Source of the DNA: Allofrancisella guangzhouensis | GTDB taxonomy: Bacteria > Pseudomonadota > Gammaproteobacteria > Francisellales > Francisellaceae | DNA length: 64,000 bases | Assembly (NCBI RefSeq): GCF_000815225.1 | Contig: NZ_CP010427.1 | Location: forward strand, 682,001-746,000 | Direction: 5' to 3' | In this document: positions 17,405 through 25,990 of the stretch, piece after piece | Position numbering within the stretch: position 1 is the first letter of the stretch | Layout of the letters: each line of letters starts with the position of its first letter | Notes under the pieces: generated by a model | What the model saw: the letters and a program-made list of their open reading frames with translations, nothing else | Database searches by the model: none | Told to the model about the DNA's origin: nothing | Translations under genes and position numbers: made by a program

Positions 17405-18601
17405 ATGGAAATAAATTTTAAAGATACTGATTTACCTATATCTAATTTAGTTAGAAGTCAAGAAATGCCGTTTATTGCAACTTTAGATAAAGAAGCTGCT
17501 GGATTGAGTAAACAAAATAAGAATATAATTAAATTATCTGGAGGAGCTCCATCTCATTATCCAAAAGAGTTATTTTCTATTATAGAAGAATTAGGTTCAA
17601 ATTATGATTGTACCATTTTGAATTATTCACCTATAGATGGCTATGAAAACTTAAGAAGCTTATTAGCAACATTAGTATCTGATAGATATCATGAGAAATA
17701 CACAAATAAGAATGTTTTAGTTTGTTCTGGAGGATGTTCGGGGTTATTCCTCGTATTGAAAACTCTTTTAAATTCGAACGAAAAAGTGTTAATACCTTCA
17801 CCTTGCTGGGAATATTTACCTAGAATAGTAGAAAATTGTGGTGGAGCTTCTGTCAGGATTGATATTTCTCAAGATATTAATTGGGAGGATTTTATAAAAG
17901 AAATAGATCAACGTATAAAAAATGGTATAAAAATAGTTTGTATGAATTCACCTCTTAATCCTACAGGAAAGGTAATCCCTATAAGCGTCAAAAATGAGAT
18001 TATTAAGTTGTGTCAAAGAAATAAAGTTTGGTACGTTTCTGATGATGTGACTATAGATTTTTGTTATAACAATGAAGATAATTGTTATATAAATAATTCT
18101 GACTATTTTATTTCGATAAATTCTTTTTCAAAAAATCTGGGTATTACTGGATTTAGATTTGGCTTTATATTAGCAAATATAAAAATAATTGAGCAGGTTA
18201 AAAAGTCTCAGCTTTACACATGTATGTATCCTAATAGTCTTATACAAAAAATTGTTGAAAAATATTTGAGTAAACATCTTCTTAGTTATTATGATTATAT
18301 TAAAAAAGTTAACTTATCATATAGTAGCAAGGCAAAGACCTATTTTAATATTTTATCTAAGAATAAAAACTTAATTTTAAACCCTATAGAGGGAGGCTTA
18401 TTTTTTTTTCCTAAAATACAAGATGGCTATTACTTAGATTATAAAAAATTACTAAATGAATATTTTATCACTGTTGCTCCAGGTCAAGCATTTGGTTTGA
18501 ATATGGAAAATCATTTTAGAATGTTTATTGGAGTAGATGAGAAAGATTTTCTTAAAGCAAGTAGAGCTCTAGAGAAAGTAATTTATAAAAATGCTGTTTA
18601 A
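17405..18601 (+). CDS. PLP-dependent aminotransferase, class I/II
   Basis: 398-residue fold-type I aminotransferase. Visible elements: the PLP phosphate region SGGCSGLFLVLKTLL, the NSPLNPTGKV motif binding the cofactor and substrate, SDDVTIDF at the Asp position where DE-Y is more usual, the Schiff-base lysine in SFSKNLGITGFRFG, and the C-terminal FRMFIGVD with the substrate-carboxylate arginine. Likely converts a 2-oxo acid made by the island to an amino acid. Begins 17 bases after the MFS gene with AAGGAA ahead of ATG. The amino donor and substrate are unknown. Confidence 0.88.
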   Translation: MEINFKDTDLPISNLVRSQEMPFIATLDKEAAGLSKQNKNIIKLSGGAPSHYPKELFSIIEELGSNYDCTILNYSPIDGYENLRSLLATLVSDRYHEKYTNKNVLVCSGGCSGLFLVLKTLLNSNEKVLIPSPCWEYLPRIVENCGGASVRIDISQDINWEDFIKEIDQRIKNGIKIVCMNSPLNPTGKVIPISVKNEIIKLCQRNKVWYVSDDVTIDFCYNNEDNCYINNSDYFISINSFSKNLGITGFRFGFILANIKIIEQVKKSQLYTCMYPNSLIQKIVEKYLSKHLLSYYDYIKKVNLSYSSKAKTYFNILSKNKNLILNPIEGGLFFFPKIQDGYYLDYKKLLNEYFITVAPGQAFGLNMENHFRMFIGVDEKDFLKASRALEKVIYKNAV

Positions 18602-18620
18602 TAAATGCAACTCGATTTAG

Positions 18621-18701
18621 TATGCATTAAGGTATCAATCGTGGGATGACATGGAAAAAGTTTTAAAAAATGTCCTAAAGAGAAATATAAAACAAATATA
18701 A
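18621..18701 (+). pseudogene. remnant copy of the DUF6282-like gene
   Basis: The DNA at 18621-18680 repeats 24070-24129 of the intact gene at 23431-24282 with few changes. In frame it reads YALRYQSWDDMEKVLKNV, while the intact gene reads YALKYQSWDDMEKVLKNV. A TAG at 18618 and a TAA at 18699 bracket the piece, so it cannot be a functional gene. It marks a past duplication or rearrangement inside the island. Downstream, 18745-18855 is open without a start codon and may be another coding relic; 18602-18893 otherwise shows nothing recognisable. Confidence 0.75.
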
Positions 18702-18893
18702 GTTAAAGAGCTGTATAAAAAATTTGGAAATGAACTATTAATAGACCATTATAACAATAGATGCTTCAGGATCATTCAGATTATTAGTAGTAATGATCGA
18801 AACAAAATTTGGTAGATCAAAACAATCTTATAGTTTAAATATCCATAAGATCTAAATTACCCAGAAATTGTATAAGTGTAAGGGGAAGGGACA

Positions 18894-19880
18894 ATGGAAG
18901 GTATAAAAAACATAAAGATTATTGACGTAACACTCAGAGATGGTGGATATAGAGTTAACTTCAATTTTCCTGATAGCTTAATTAATATGGTGGTAAAAAA
19001 GCTTTCTCTAGCTGGGATAGATTATATAGAAGTAGGCTATAGAAATGGATCTTTCAAGAAGATTAATAACATAGGGAAATGTGGACTTGGAAGTGATCAT
19101 TATATTAAGCGAGTAAGAGAAGTATCTCAATTAGCTAAATTGGTAATGATGTATCATCCTAGAAATGTTGATATATCAGAATTAGAAAGAATGAAAGATA
19201 ATGGGATTGATTTTTTAAGATGTTGTGTTCCTATCGATAACCCGGGAAATTCAATCGAATATATAAAAGAAAGCAACCGTCTGGGTATTAAAAATTGTGT
19301 TAATTTGACTCGTATAAGTCAACATAATATAAATGATATTTTATTTTTTATAGAAAAGCTAAAAAAAGAAAATGTTGAATTGGTGTATTTAGCAGATTCT
19401 AATGGAAGTTTGCTACCTACTCAAATATCTAAACTTGTTAGTAGTGTAATTAAAAATATAGATGTAGAAATAGGGTTTCATCCACATAATAACCTTAATT
19501 TAGCGATTGCTAATTCAATATCAGCACTAGCAGCTGGGGCAACGTATTTTGACACCTCTATTAGGGGTATGGGTAAAGGTTCAGGAAATTTACAGATAGA
19601 GTATTGGATAGCATATTTAATAAAACATGGGTTATTTAAATATGATCTTGGGCCTATATTAGAGCTAGCAGATTATTTTTCTGAAAACGTAGAAAAATCA
19701 AATTTAGTATTTTCCTCATCAGATATTATAGCTGCAGCATTAAACTTCTCAGCTGACCAAAGAAAGGCGCTTGTAGGGTATGACTACTCTAATTTTCAGA
19801 ATAAATATAGAGAATCAAATTTAGTTATGCAGAGGAAAATATATGAAAAAAGTAGCTGTCCTAGGACCTATATTAGCTAG
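18894..19880 (+). CDS. HMGL-family aldolase (4-hydroxy-2-oxovalerate aldolase-like)
   Basis: 328-residue TIM-barrel protein of the HMGL/DmpG family, which makes or breaks C-C bonds between 2-oxo acids and acyl groups or aldehydes using a divalent metal. Signature elements: IIDVTLRDGGY at the N-terminus (metal Asp and catalytic Arg), YLADSNGSLLP, the metal-binding GFHPHNNLNLA and DTSIRGMGKGSGN, typical of the HOA aldolase branch. It is probably not a standard catabolic enzyme, since no acylating aldehyde dehydrogenase (DmpF) or hydratase is nearby. Strong AGGGGAAGGG precedes the start. The following gene overlaps it by 38 bases. A synthase-type role (acyl-CoA plus oxo acid) is also possible. 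Confidence 0.82.
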   Translation: MEGIKNIKIIDVTLRDGGYRVNFNFPDSLINMVVKKLSLAGIDYIEVGYRNGSFKKINNIGKCGLGSDHYIKRVREVSQLAKLVMMYHPRNVDISELERMKDNGIDFLRCCVPIDNPGNSIEYIKESNRLGIKNCVNLTRISQHNINDILFFIEKLKKENVELVYLADSNGSLLPTQISKLVSSVIKNIDVEIGFHPHNNLNLAIANSISALAAGATYFDTSIRGMGKGSGNLQIEYWIAYLIKHGLFKYDLGPILELADYFSENVEKSNLVFSSSDIIAAALNFSADQRKALVGYDYSNFQNKYRESNLVMQRKIYEKSSCPRTYIS

Positions 19881-20550
19881 ATGGAAAGACCATGTTTATC
19901 TCATGAAACCATTTGATGAATTACCAAACCAAGAATTAAAGTTTAAAGCAATAGATCCCTTAACTTTTTGTTATGGTTGTGATTCATTGGGCCAAGCAAA
20001 AAATAATTTTTTAGATTGGTTAAAGCTAAATAAGAATGAGTATGATATTTTTATGGGCTTTGCTTTGGGTGGAACACTTATTCAAACTGTGTTTGATGAT
20101 GGAATTCTTGATGATAAAAAAGTTGTATTGTTTTCTTCACCATCTATTGCTGATGAAGGGCTAAAATCCAAGCTAGGGGAAATATTAGAATATTTGTATA
20201 AAGCCGACTTAACTAAAGCATTGATAGCTAAAGAAAAAATAGTAGCTAATTTAGATGATTATGATATTGAGTATGAATTAAGTGAAGTAGAGGAAAAAGA
20301 AGCTATTGAACGTATGCAATTAGGATTGAATTTGATATTACAAGCCAATTTATCGATTTTAGAAAAAGTGCCAAAAAATACTAAGGTATATATTGGTGAG
20401 AAATCTCAATTGGCAACTCCTAATAACGTTAAATTACCTGCAAATAAAATGGTAATTGTACCAAATGCAAGTATGAGATTATTTCAAGATAATCTTGATT
20501 TTATGCTGAATGAATTAGAAAAAACGATAAAGGAGTGGCGTTGTGAATAA
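19843..20550 (+). CDS. unknown protein, alpha/beta-hydrolase-like without nucleophile
   Basis: 235-residue soluble protein that I do not recognise. It contains MGFALGGTLIQT, which looks like the nucleophile elbow G-x-S-x-G-G of alpha/beta hydrolases with alanine in place of serine, preceded by beta-strand-like VAVLGPI and followed by KVVLFSSPSI. The C-terminal part has KVYIGEKSQLATP. It may be a catalytically dead or non-enzymatic member of the fold, or the likeness may be accidental. The start ATG lies inside the end of the aldolase gene and AGAGGA precedes it. The next gene overlaps its end by eight bases, so aldolase, this protein and the fusion are tightly coupled. Confidence 0.5.
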   Translation: MKKVAVLGPILARWKDHVYLMKPFDELPNQELKFKAIDPLTFCYGCDSLGQAKNNFLDWLKLNKNEYDIFMGFALGGTLIQTVFDDGILDDKKVVLFSSPSIADEGLKSKLGEILEYLYKADLTKALIAKEKIVANLDDYDIEYELSEVEEKEAIERMQLGLNLILQANLSILEKVPKNTKVYIGEKSQLATPNNVKLPANKMVIVPNASMRLFQDNLDFMLNELEKTIKEWRCE

Positions 20551-22771
20551 CTCTTTGAAGAAAATAGCGATATTGCCTGGAGATGGGGTGGGTCAGGACG
20601 TAATTTTTGCGACTATGCCTGTGTTTGAAGCATTATCATTAGATTTTGACTTTAGTTATGGAGACGTGGGGTGGGAATGTTGGAGAAAGGAGGGTAATCC
20701 TGTTCCTCAGAAAACCTGGGAAATCATAAACAACTGTGATGCCACATTATTAGGAGCAATTACAAGTAAACCATATCAAGAAGCTGTATTAGAGCTACCA
20801 AATAATTTAATTGATGACCCTCCTATATATGTTTCTCCAGTTATTCAGCTTAGACAGAATTTAGATCTTTTTGCTAATGTTAGACCTATATCTAATATAA
20901 ATGACAGAGCTATCGATTTTAATTTAGCTGTAATAAGAGAAAACACAGAGGGATTATATTCAGGGTTAGACTATGGGTATTTACCTGATGAGATTAAGTC
21001 TATAGTGTCTAGTACTAGTAGATGGCAAAATGTAAATTCTAATGAGGCCTGTGCTACATTGAGGCTACAAACTAAATTCGGATTAGAAAGGTTATTTAAA
21101 TTTGCTTTTGAGCATGCTAGAAAGTATGGCTTTAACAAAGTTACTTTGGCAGATAAACCAAATGTAATGAGACATAGTTCACATTTTGTGAAGACTATTT
21201 TTGATAAGATTTCATCAGGTTATAAAGGTATAGCGGCTGAAATTTTAAATGTTGATGCTGTTGGCTTATGGTTAGTTCGTCGACCAGAAAATTTTGGTGT
21301 AATAGTTGCTGAAAATATGTTTGGGGATATTCTTTCAGACGTTGGAGCAGCTGTTATGGGAGGATTAGGTTTTGCTCCAAGTGGTAATTATGGTAGTAAA
21401 GGCGCTTATTTTGAGCCTGTACATGGAAGTGCTCCTAGATTATCAGGAAAAAATATAGCAAACCCCTGCGCTATGTTCTTGACTATAGCCATGTTACTAG
21501 ATAGCTATAATTATACAGCAGAATCAGAAAAAATTAGAAAAGCTATAAAAGAGGTAATAAAAGAGGGTAAGTACTTAACTTATGATATGGGAGGTAATAC
21601 ATCTACTAAAGAAATGGCTAATAGAATAATTAACTTGGTAGACTCTCCTTTAGAGAGCAAAGTTATTTCACTTATTTCAACAGGTTCTGAATTAGTCAAT
21701 GGTGATAAGCTAGATACAAATGCGCAATATTTTTCTCAGAAGATCATATCTTTAGGAGGTAATGTCAAAGGACATCAGTTAGTTTCTGATAATCAAAGAG
21801 ATATTAAGTTAGCAATTGAATTTAGCTTAAATAGTAATGATTGCATAATAATTACAGGAGGATTGGGTCCAACTTCTGATGATAAGACAAGACAAGCTGT
21901 AGCAGGTGCAACTGGTAAGGAGTTAGTTTTTGATGAAAAAAGTTGGAAACTTGTTTGTGATAGATTAAAAAGATTTAATATTTCAGTGCATGATGGAAAT
22001 AAGCAGCAAGCATTTTTCCCCAAAGATTCAGAAATACTAGAAAATTTAAATGGAACTGCAGCTGGATGCAAAGTTAATGTTAATAACAAGGTTGTTTTTA
22101 TGTTACCTGGACCACCTAGTGAAAACCAACCAATGTTTGAAAAATATGTAATACCATATTTAGAAGATCAGAAGTTTTTAGTAGAGAAAAAAAATCTTAC
22201 ATGGAAATTATTAGGAGTTATTGAGGCAGATATAGCAGATGATATTGATAAAATAGTTTCAGGATCTGAAGTAGATGTCGCATACAGATGGAGCTATCCA
22301 TATATTGATGTAAAACTTTCTTATCCAGCGTCAAAAGAATTCCAATTGCAAAATACTATAAGTAAAGTTAATAGGCATCTAGCTAAATATACAGTTTCTA
22401 ATGATGGGAGAGATAGTAAAACCAGATTAATAGATTTTATAAGTAAAAATAACTTAAGTATTAAAATAACAGATTATCTGACAAATGGAGAGTTAGGTAA
22501 GCTAGTAGCACCATATATTAGTGACGTAGCTGACGAATTGGAAAAAATTATTTCTATTGAAATGAAAGGTTTAGAAGAATTTAAGCAGAAGCTCCCTTAT
22601 AACGGTTCGACTACTCTTGAATGTAATACTAAGTCTCACAGTCTAAATTATTATAATAAACTAGAAATTGCTTATAGAGGCCCAGAAGTTGAAAAATATG
22701 CATTACATTTCGCATGTTCCAGTATCTTATCGTCTCTAGAAAAAATAATGGGAGTAAATAATGAAGCTTGA
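20543..22771 (+). CDS. fusion of IPMDH/tartrate-dehydrogenase-like enzyme with CinA-like protein
   Basis: 742 residues in one uninterrupted frame, starting at GTG 20543 behind AAGGAG. Residues 1 to about 370 are a beta-decarboxylating dehydrogenase: ILPGDGVGQDV, NVRPI, RENTEGLYSG, ADKPNVMRHS, AENMFGDILSDVGAAVMGG and PVHGSAPRLSGKNIANP, all standard for the IPMDH/IDH/tartrate group. From about residue 375 a CinA-like protein begins: ISTGSELVNGDKLDTNAQY, ITGGLGPTSDDKTRQAVA and FMLPGPPSENQPMF are the COG1058 (MoaB-fold) motifs, followed by a KH-like part. The last ~110 residues align in position with the CinA deamidase domain, but the catalytic AESCTGG is replaced by ITDYLTNGE, so deamidase activity is doubtful. 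I know of no standard family with this fusion. Confidence 0.85.
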   Translation: MNNSLKKIAILPGDGVGQDVIFATMPVFEALSLDFDFSYGDVGWECWRKEGNPVPQKTWEIINNCDATLLGAITSKPYQEAVLELPNNLIDDPPIYVSPVIQLRQNLDLFANVRPISNINDRAIDFNLAVIRENTEGLYSGLDYGYLPDEIKSIVSSTSRWQNVNSNEACATLRLQTKFGLERLFKFAFEHARKYGFNKVTLADKPNVMRHSSHFVKTIFDKISSGYKGIAAEILNVDAVGLWLVRRPENFGVIVAENMFGDILSDVGAAVMGGLGFAPSGNYGSKGAYFEPVHGSAPRLSGKNIANPCAMFLTIAMLLDSYNYTAESEKIRKAIKEVIKEGKYLTYDMGGNTSTKEMANRIINLVDSPLESKVISLISTGSELVNGDKLDTNAQYFSQKIISLGGNVKGHQLVSDNQRDIKLAIEFSLNSNDCIIITGGLGPTSDDKTRQAVAGATGKELVFDEKSWKLVCDRLKRFNISVHDGNKQQAFFPKDSEILENLNGTAAGCKVNVNNKVVFMLPGPPSENQPMFEKYVIPYLEDQKFLVEKKNLTWKLLGVIEADIADDIDKIVSGSEVDVAYRWSYPYIDVKLSYPASKEFQLQNTISKVNRHLAKYTVSNDGRDSKTRLIDFISKNNLSIKITDYLTNGELGKLVAPYISDVADELEKIISIEMKGLEEFKQKLPYNGSTTLECNTKSHSLNYYNKLEIAYRGPEVEKYALHFACSSILSSLEKIMGVNNEA

Positions 22772-23429
22772 TCAGATTAAATATGAATTTTCTAAACTAT
22801 CAACATCCGCTATTTCAGATGCCTTAGACAGTTTAGGTCTTAAGGATAGAGTTACCGGATTTAGTAGCAGGAGCTCAAATGATACTTTAATAGGTTTTGC
22901 TTATACAGTTAAATATGATCTTTTAGATGAGGATAAAGACTTTCAGAATGCTTTTCAAAATGCTGGCAATTATATAGATAATGTAGCAGAAGAAGAGATA
23001 ATATTAATAGATAATGCAGCAAGAGATTGGTGTACAACATGGGGAGGAATACTAACTAAATTTTCAATATTAAAGAAAATTGGCGGAGCCGTTATTTATG
23101 GTGCAGTTAGAGATATAGAAGAAATAGAAAGTTCAAACTTACCAGTTTATAGCAGTCATGTCTTTATGGCTTCTGGAAAAAACCGTGTTAAAAAGGTGGC
23201 TGAGAAGTGTTGTGTAAAAATTGGGAATGTTTTGGTTAGCCATGGAGATCTTATTTTTGGCGATAAAAATGGAATTCTTTTTATACCTAAGGATAAGATA
23301 GAAGATGTTTGTAAAAGAGCAAAGCATATCGAGGAAACAGAAAAGAAAATCATAGAAGCTATAGAATTGGGAATGAGTCTATCAGAAGCTAGATCTAAAT
23401 TTAACTATGCACGACCATGGAACCCATAA
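22761..23429 (+). CDS. RraA-like / HMG aldolase-family protein
   Basis: 222-residue protein of the RraA/MenG-like fold, which includes 4-hydroxy-4-methyl-2-oxoglutarate aldolases and oxaloacetate decarboxylases. The family core GGAVIYGAVRDIEEI contains the conserved G-x-x-R-D metal/substrate site, and STSAISDALDSLG is the usual N-terminal entry. The start overlaps the dehydrogenase-CinA gene by 11 bases. With the aldolase and the beta-decarboxylating dehydrogenase nearby, an aldolase or decarboxylase role on an oxo-acid intermediate is more likely than RNase E regulation (inference). Confidence 0.82.
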   Translation: MKLDQIKYEFSKLSTSAISDALDSLGLKDRVTGFSSRSSNDTLIGFAYTVKYDLLDEDKDFQNAFQNAGNYIDNVAEEEIILIDNAARDWCTTWGGILTKFSILKKIGGAVIYGAVRDIEEIESSNLPVYSSHVFMASGKNRVKKVAEKCCVKIGNVLVSHGDLIFGDKNGILFIPKDKIEDVCKRAKHIEETEKKIIEAIELGMSLSEARSKFNYARPWNP

Positions 23430-23430
23430 A

Positions 23431-24282
23431 ATGCTGAATGTGAATTTTATTGATATACATTATCACGCATCTCCAGATTTGTTTTTAAGAAGAGAGAATC
23501 CAATTTCAGCTGGAAAGAAATATCAAGAGTTGGGTGGGGCAGTAGTTTTGAAGAGCCATTTAGGGTCAACAGTCCAGGCAGCTGAAATTGCCAGAGCACA
23601 AGGTTTGCCAGTGCTACCATCAGTAGTTTTGAATGATATTGCAGGAGGATTAAGTAGAAAAACTGTTTTACACGCTTTATCAGAATATACATGTTTTGAT
23701 AAGTTACGAATACTTGTTCATCTACCTACTTTAAAAAAAACGCAACATGAAAGTAAGTTAATAAGATCATATAGTAATCAATGGGCTGAAAAATACGCAT
23801 CAAAACCATCTTCTATTTGTATTGATAATACATTAAAAGATGAAGTAATTGATATATTAAAGATGAGTAAAGACTATCCAATAGTAGTTACAAGCGGGCA
23901 TGCAAGTAAAGATGAAGTGCTACTATTGTTAGAAGAGTGTGCAAAATTAAATATTGATAGATTTATGCTCAATCAACCTGCAAATCCTATGACTGGGTTA
24001 ACAGTTAAAGAACTATCAGTTCTATCAGATCAATATGAGTTTTTATGGATTGAGCAGTGTGCTTTGACCTATGCATTAAAATACCAATCGTGGGATGACA
24101 TGGAAAAGGTCTTAAAAAATGTTCCAAGAGTAATATATAGTTCAGACTTTGGACAAAAATCTCAACCAAGTATTGCTGACTGGTATCTAAAATCAAAAGA
24201 GTGGTTTGAGAGTATGAAGTTAAGTAAAAAACGGATTAAAGATATTACTCTTAATAATCCACTGGAAATGTTAAAAGTTTAA
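23431..24282 (+). CDS. DUF6282-like amidohydrolase-fold protein
   Basis: About 283 residues of the DUF6282 type. It begins with FIDIHYHASPDLFLRRENP, where the H-x-H pair is the metal motif of amidohydrolase barrels, followed by GGAVVLKSHLGSTVQAAEIA (metal Lys/His region) and VVTSGHASKDEVLLLLEEC. The frame is open from ATG 23407, but that start lies inside the previous gene; ATG 23431, right after the RraA-like stop, gives the normal family N-terminus. The C-terminus IKDITLNNPLEMLKV fits the amidohydrolase family. A broken copy of its 3' portion lies at 18621. The substrate is unknown. Confidence 0.75.
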   Translation: MLNVNFIDIHYHASPDLFLRRENPISAGKKYQELGGAVVLKSHLGSTVQAAEIARAQGLPVLPSVVLNDIAGGLSRKTVLHALSEYTCFDKLRILVHLPTLKKTQHESKLIRSYSNQWAEKYASKPSSICIDNTLKDEVIDILKMSKDYPIVVTSGHASKDEVLLLLEECAKLNIDRFMLNQPANPMTGLTVKELSVLSDQYEFLWIEQCALTYALKYQSWDDMEKVLKNVPRVIYSSDFGQKSQPSIADWYLKSKEWFESMKLSKKRIKDITLNNPLEMLKV

Positions 24283-24296
24283 GGTAAAAATGTGTT

Positions 24297-25490
24297 ATGA
24301 AAAATAATCTATTTTTTTTATTTATTATAGGTCTAATGTGTGCAATAGGCTTAATAGCAACAGATATTTATATACCGGTTATGCCACAGCTTGGTAATTA
24401 TTTTGAAACTTCTCAGCAGCCGTTACAGTTGACTTTAAGTGTATATTTATTTGGTTTGGCTGTATCGCAATTAATTTATGGTCCATTAAGTGATAGATAC
24501 GGTAGAAAACCTATTATATTAATGGGTATGTCAATTTTTGTTATTGGTACATTTTTATGTATGTTATCAGTTTCTATTAACATGTTTATTGCTTCAAGGC
24601 TACTACAAGCTATAGGAGCAAGCTCAGGTATGGTTATAGGCAGAGCAATTGTGAGCGATACTTACACAAAGCAGGAATCAGCAAGAATTTTTACAGTTAT
24701 ATTTCCAATAGTTGGCATGTCTCCAGCTATATCTCCAGTAATCGGAGGATTAATAGCAAGCATTACAAATTGGAGGATTATTTTTGCTTTTGTAGTAGTA
24801 CTTTCTTGTATATTGTTTGTTATGATAATTTTATTTTTACATGAAACAAAATCTCAAGAAAATAGGGTAGCTATTCATCCTAAAATTATATTTGGATATT
24901 ATAAGGAATTATTTTTTTGTAAAAATTTTTGGGCTTATACCTCGATAGTATGCTTTGCATATATTGCTTATTTTGGTTATATAGCAGAATCACCATTCTT
25001 ATTTCACCAATTTAAGTATACGACTACAGAAATTAGTTTTTTCTACGTTTCACTATCACTTAGTTATTTATTTGGAAATCAAGTAGCAAAACGTTTACTA
25101 TCGTTTATGTGTATAGATAGGACTATTTTTATAGGGTACGGCTTTTTTGGATTGGGTGGAATAATGTTTATTATACTTAACCACGCGGTAGGCTTTACTC
25201 CTATTGATTTAATATTACCAGCGACAATATTAACATTTGGGAATGGTTTTTTACTTCCTTTAGGAACAGCAGGCCTTGTGAGTAGTTTTGAAAAAATTTC
25301 AGGATATGCTTCGGGGCTAATGGGAGCTATACAATTAAGTAGCGCTGGCTTGTCAGTTTATTTCGTAGGCATATTAAGTAAGACAAATATAACAGCCTTT
25401 ACAATATATATGTTAATTACTACTTTTACAGGCTTTGGTTTATTTTTATTCTTGGTTCCAGTTCTCTCTAAATTTAAAAAGGTGGCTTAA
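24297..25490 (+). CDS. MFS transporter, Bcr/CflA-like (second copy)
   Basis: 397-residue protein with about twelve helices. IYGPLSDRYGRKPIILMG is the MFS loop signature, and SRLLQAIGASSGMVIGRAI with MSPAISPVIGG marks the Bcr/CflA drug-exporter group. It starts 14 bases after the DUF6282-like gene and ends the island. It is a paralogue of the gene at 16200; two such pumps could export different products or take part in self-protection (inference). Confidence 0.85.
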   Translation: MKNNLFFLFIIGLMCAIGLIATDIYIPVMPQLGNYFETSQQPLQLTLSVYLFGLAVSQLIYGPLSDRYGRKPIILMGMSIFVIGTFLCMLSVSINMFIASRLLQAIGASSGMVIGRAIVSDTYTKQESARIFTVIFPIVGMSPAISPVIGGLIASITNWRIIFAFVVVLSCILFVMIILFLHETKSQENRVAIHPKIIFGYYKELFFCKNFWAYTSIVCFAYIAYFGYIAESPFLFHQFKYTTTEISFFYVSLSLSYLFGNQVAKRLLSFMCIDRTIFIGYGFFGLGGIMFIILNHAVGFTPIDLILPATILTFGNGFLLPLGTAGLVSSFEKISGYASGLMGAIQLSSAGLSVYFVGILSKTNITAFTIYMLITTFTGFGLFLFLVPVLSKFKKVA

Positions 25491-25586
25491 TTTGTCTATA
25501 GGGTTACTTGACCATTCCAGCTTGCAACAGCCCCATAAAGTTGCATTATCTTTTTCTAGTCATTCTTTATTAGCCTTTGCGATTCT

Positions 25587-25988
25587 TTAAATAATCGTAT
25601 TACTGTAATAACTTTTTATTTTAAGATCAGATGTTGCTATGGGATAATTATAATACTTAGCGTATGCTACTATTAGCCTATCAGCTGGATCTTTATGGTC
25701 CCATTCAAGACGCACTGCTTCCAACCATAAATCAGTATCTATATCTACAATTTCAAATATTTTTGAGAGTTCAGAATATAATTCATTAACATCTAATGAG
25801 GACAAAGAGTTATAGCTCTTTCTGGTTAAGCATTCTAACTCAGCAAATGATATTGATAGAATTACCGCACCATGGTTTTCTATATATGATAGTAAACCAT
25901 CACTAACTTGGTGCTTAGTGTCTAATTCATCCGATAAAAATAAATAAGCTATAGCGCATGTATCTAAAATAATTGGTTTTCTCAACAT
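25587..25988 (-). CDS. PIN-domain toxin, VapC-like
   Basis: 133-residue PIN-domain nuclease, expected to cut RNA (often tRNA) when freed from its antitoxin. Acidic active-site residues sit in the usual places: ILDTCA at the N-terminus, the FAELECL glutamate, KDPADRLIVAYA and TSDLKI. It lies two bases after the antitoxin stop, in the same operon. The family includes VapC and the related DUF/PIN toxins that pair with Phd-type antitoxins. It sits next to the 3' end of the biosynthetic island. Confidence 0.88.
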   Translation of the reverse strand: MLRKPIILDTCAIAYLFLSDELDTKHQVSDGLLSYIENHGAVILSISFAELECLTRKSYNSLSSLDVNELYSELSKIFEIVDIDTDLWLEAVRLEWDHKDPADRLIVAYAKYYNYPIATSDLKIKSYYSNTII

Positions 25989-25990
25989 GC

